Assembly (NCBI RefSeq): GCF_019654955.1
Contig: NZ_BPEV01000015.1
Location: forward strand, 53,088-117,087
Origin: Shewanella sp. KT0246
GTDB lineage: Bacteria > Pseudomonadota > Gammaproteobacteria > Enterobacterales > Shewanellaceae
Length of the DNA: 64,000 nucleotides
Direction of reading: 5' to 3'
Shown: positions 63,987-64,000 of the stretch, in pieces
Layout of the letters: each line of letters begins with the position of its first letter
Position numbering within the stretch: the stretch's first letter is position 1
Position numbers and translations under genes: made by a program
Notes under the pieces: model-generated
Seen by the model: the letters and a program-made list of their open reading frames with translations, nothing else
What the model was told of the DNA's origin: nothing
The model's database searches: none

Positions 63987-64000
63987 TTTTTGATAAATGT

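Larger units (their letters stand above)
63304..64000. other. Non-coding region with a composite inverted structured repeat
   Basis: Nearly 700 bp without a credible gene. It contains two direct copies of a 39-base unit (63330 and 63405), an inverted relative at the right end, and two large foldable modules in opposite orientation between them, described in separate entries. Confidence 0.75.

Noticed and set aside
63330..64000. Integron attC sites or a CRISPR array
   Set aside because: The repeats are inverted and of mixed size, without GTTRRRY-type core sites or regularly spaced identical repeats with unique spacers.

Overview
The window looks like a chromosomal segment of a marine gammaproteobacterium, most likely a Shewanella. 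This is inferred from the gmk-rpoZ-spoT-ridA block, protein sequences close to the E. coli/Vibrio/Shewanella type, a complete aryl-polyene cluster, and a Vibrio/Shewanella-type secondary (lateral) flagellar locus. No tRNA, rRNA, CRISPR array or intact transposase gene was seen.

Positions 1-5850 form an AT-rich defence/mobile-element remnant. It holds a partial Mrr-like nuclease plus SF2 helicase fusion preceded by a small controller (C-protein) gene with a textbook-like C-box, an AlpA-type regulator, a broken island-type radC joined to a 5'-truncated hipA, and a type IV (MspJI/AspBHI-like) modification-dependent restriction enzyme. From about 6 kb the DNA is ordinary chromosome: a CpeT/CpcT-like exported protein, a small MscS channel, YjjG nucleotidase, a sugar/aminoglycoside-type kinase and a large membrane protein of unknown role. 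Then come gmk, rpoZ, spoT and ridA, an acyl-CoA synthetase, a Ca2+/Na+ antiporter, a TPR protein with a DesK/DesR-like two-component pair, recG and a DUF3014 protein.

Positions 24638-41998 are one tightly packed, all-plus-strand operon of 18 genes for an aryl polyene. It encodes the ketosynthase/chain-length factor pair, second ketosynthase, ketoreductase, two hotdog dehydratases, two ACPs, aryl-ACP ligase, thioesterase, glycosyltransferase/acyltransferase fusion, LolA/MMPL/DUF3261 export proteins, an aromatic amino acid ammonia-lyase and a halogenase-like flavoprotein. The lyase should supply a cinnamate/coumarate-type starter. The ligase loads it on ACP, the FAS II-like enzymes extend it without enoyl reduction, and the acyltransferases and transporter set move the product to the outer membrane.

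Positions 42.4-48.0 kb carry housekeeping and small envelope genes: rhodanese, thioesterase, dtd, a lipoprotein, yihY, a small membrane protein, a DUF2959 lipoprotein and a diguanylate cyclase. From 48.2 kb to 63.3 kb lies the lateral flagellar export/basal-body locus. fliM-N-P-Q-R-flhB-flhA runs leftward; motY-like, lafK and fliE-F-G-H-I-J run rightward from a 611-bp AT-rich divergent region. FliM lacks the usual N-terminal CheY-binding segment and there is no fliO. The window ends (63330-64000) in a non-coding, strongly structured composite inverted repeat.
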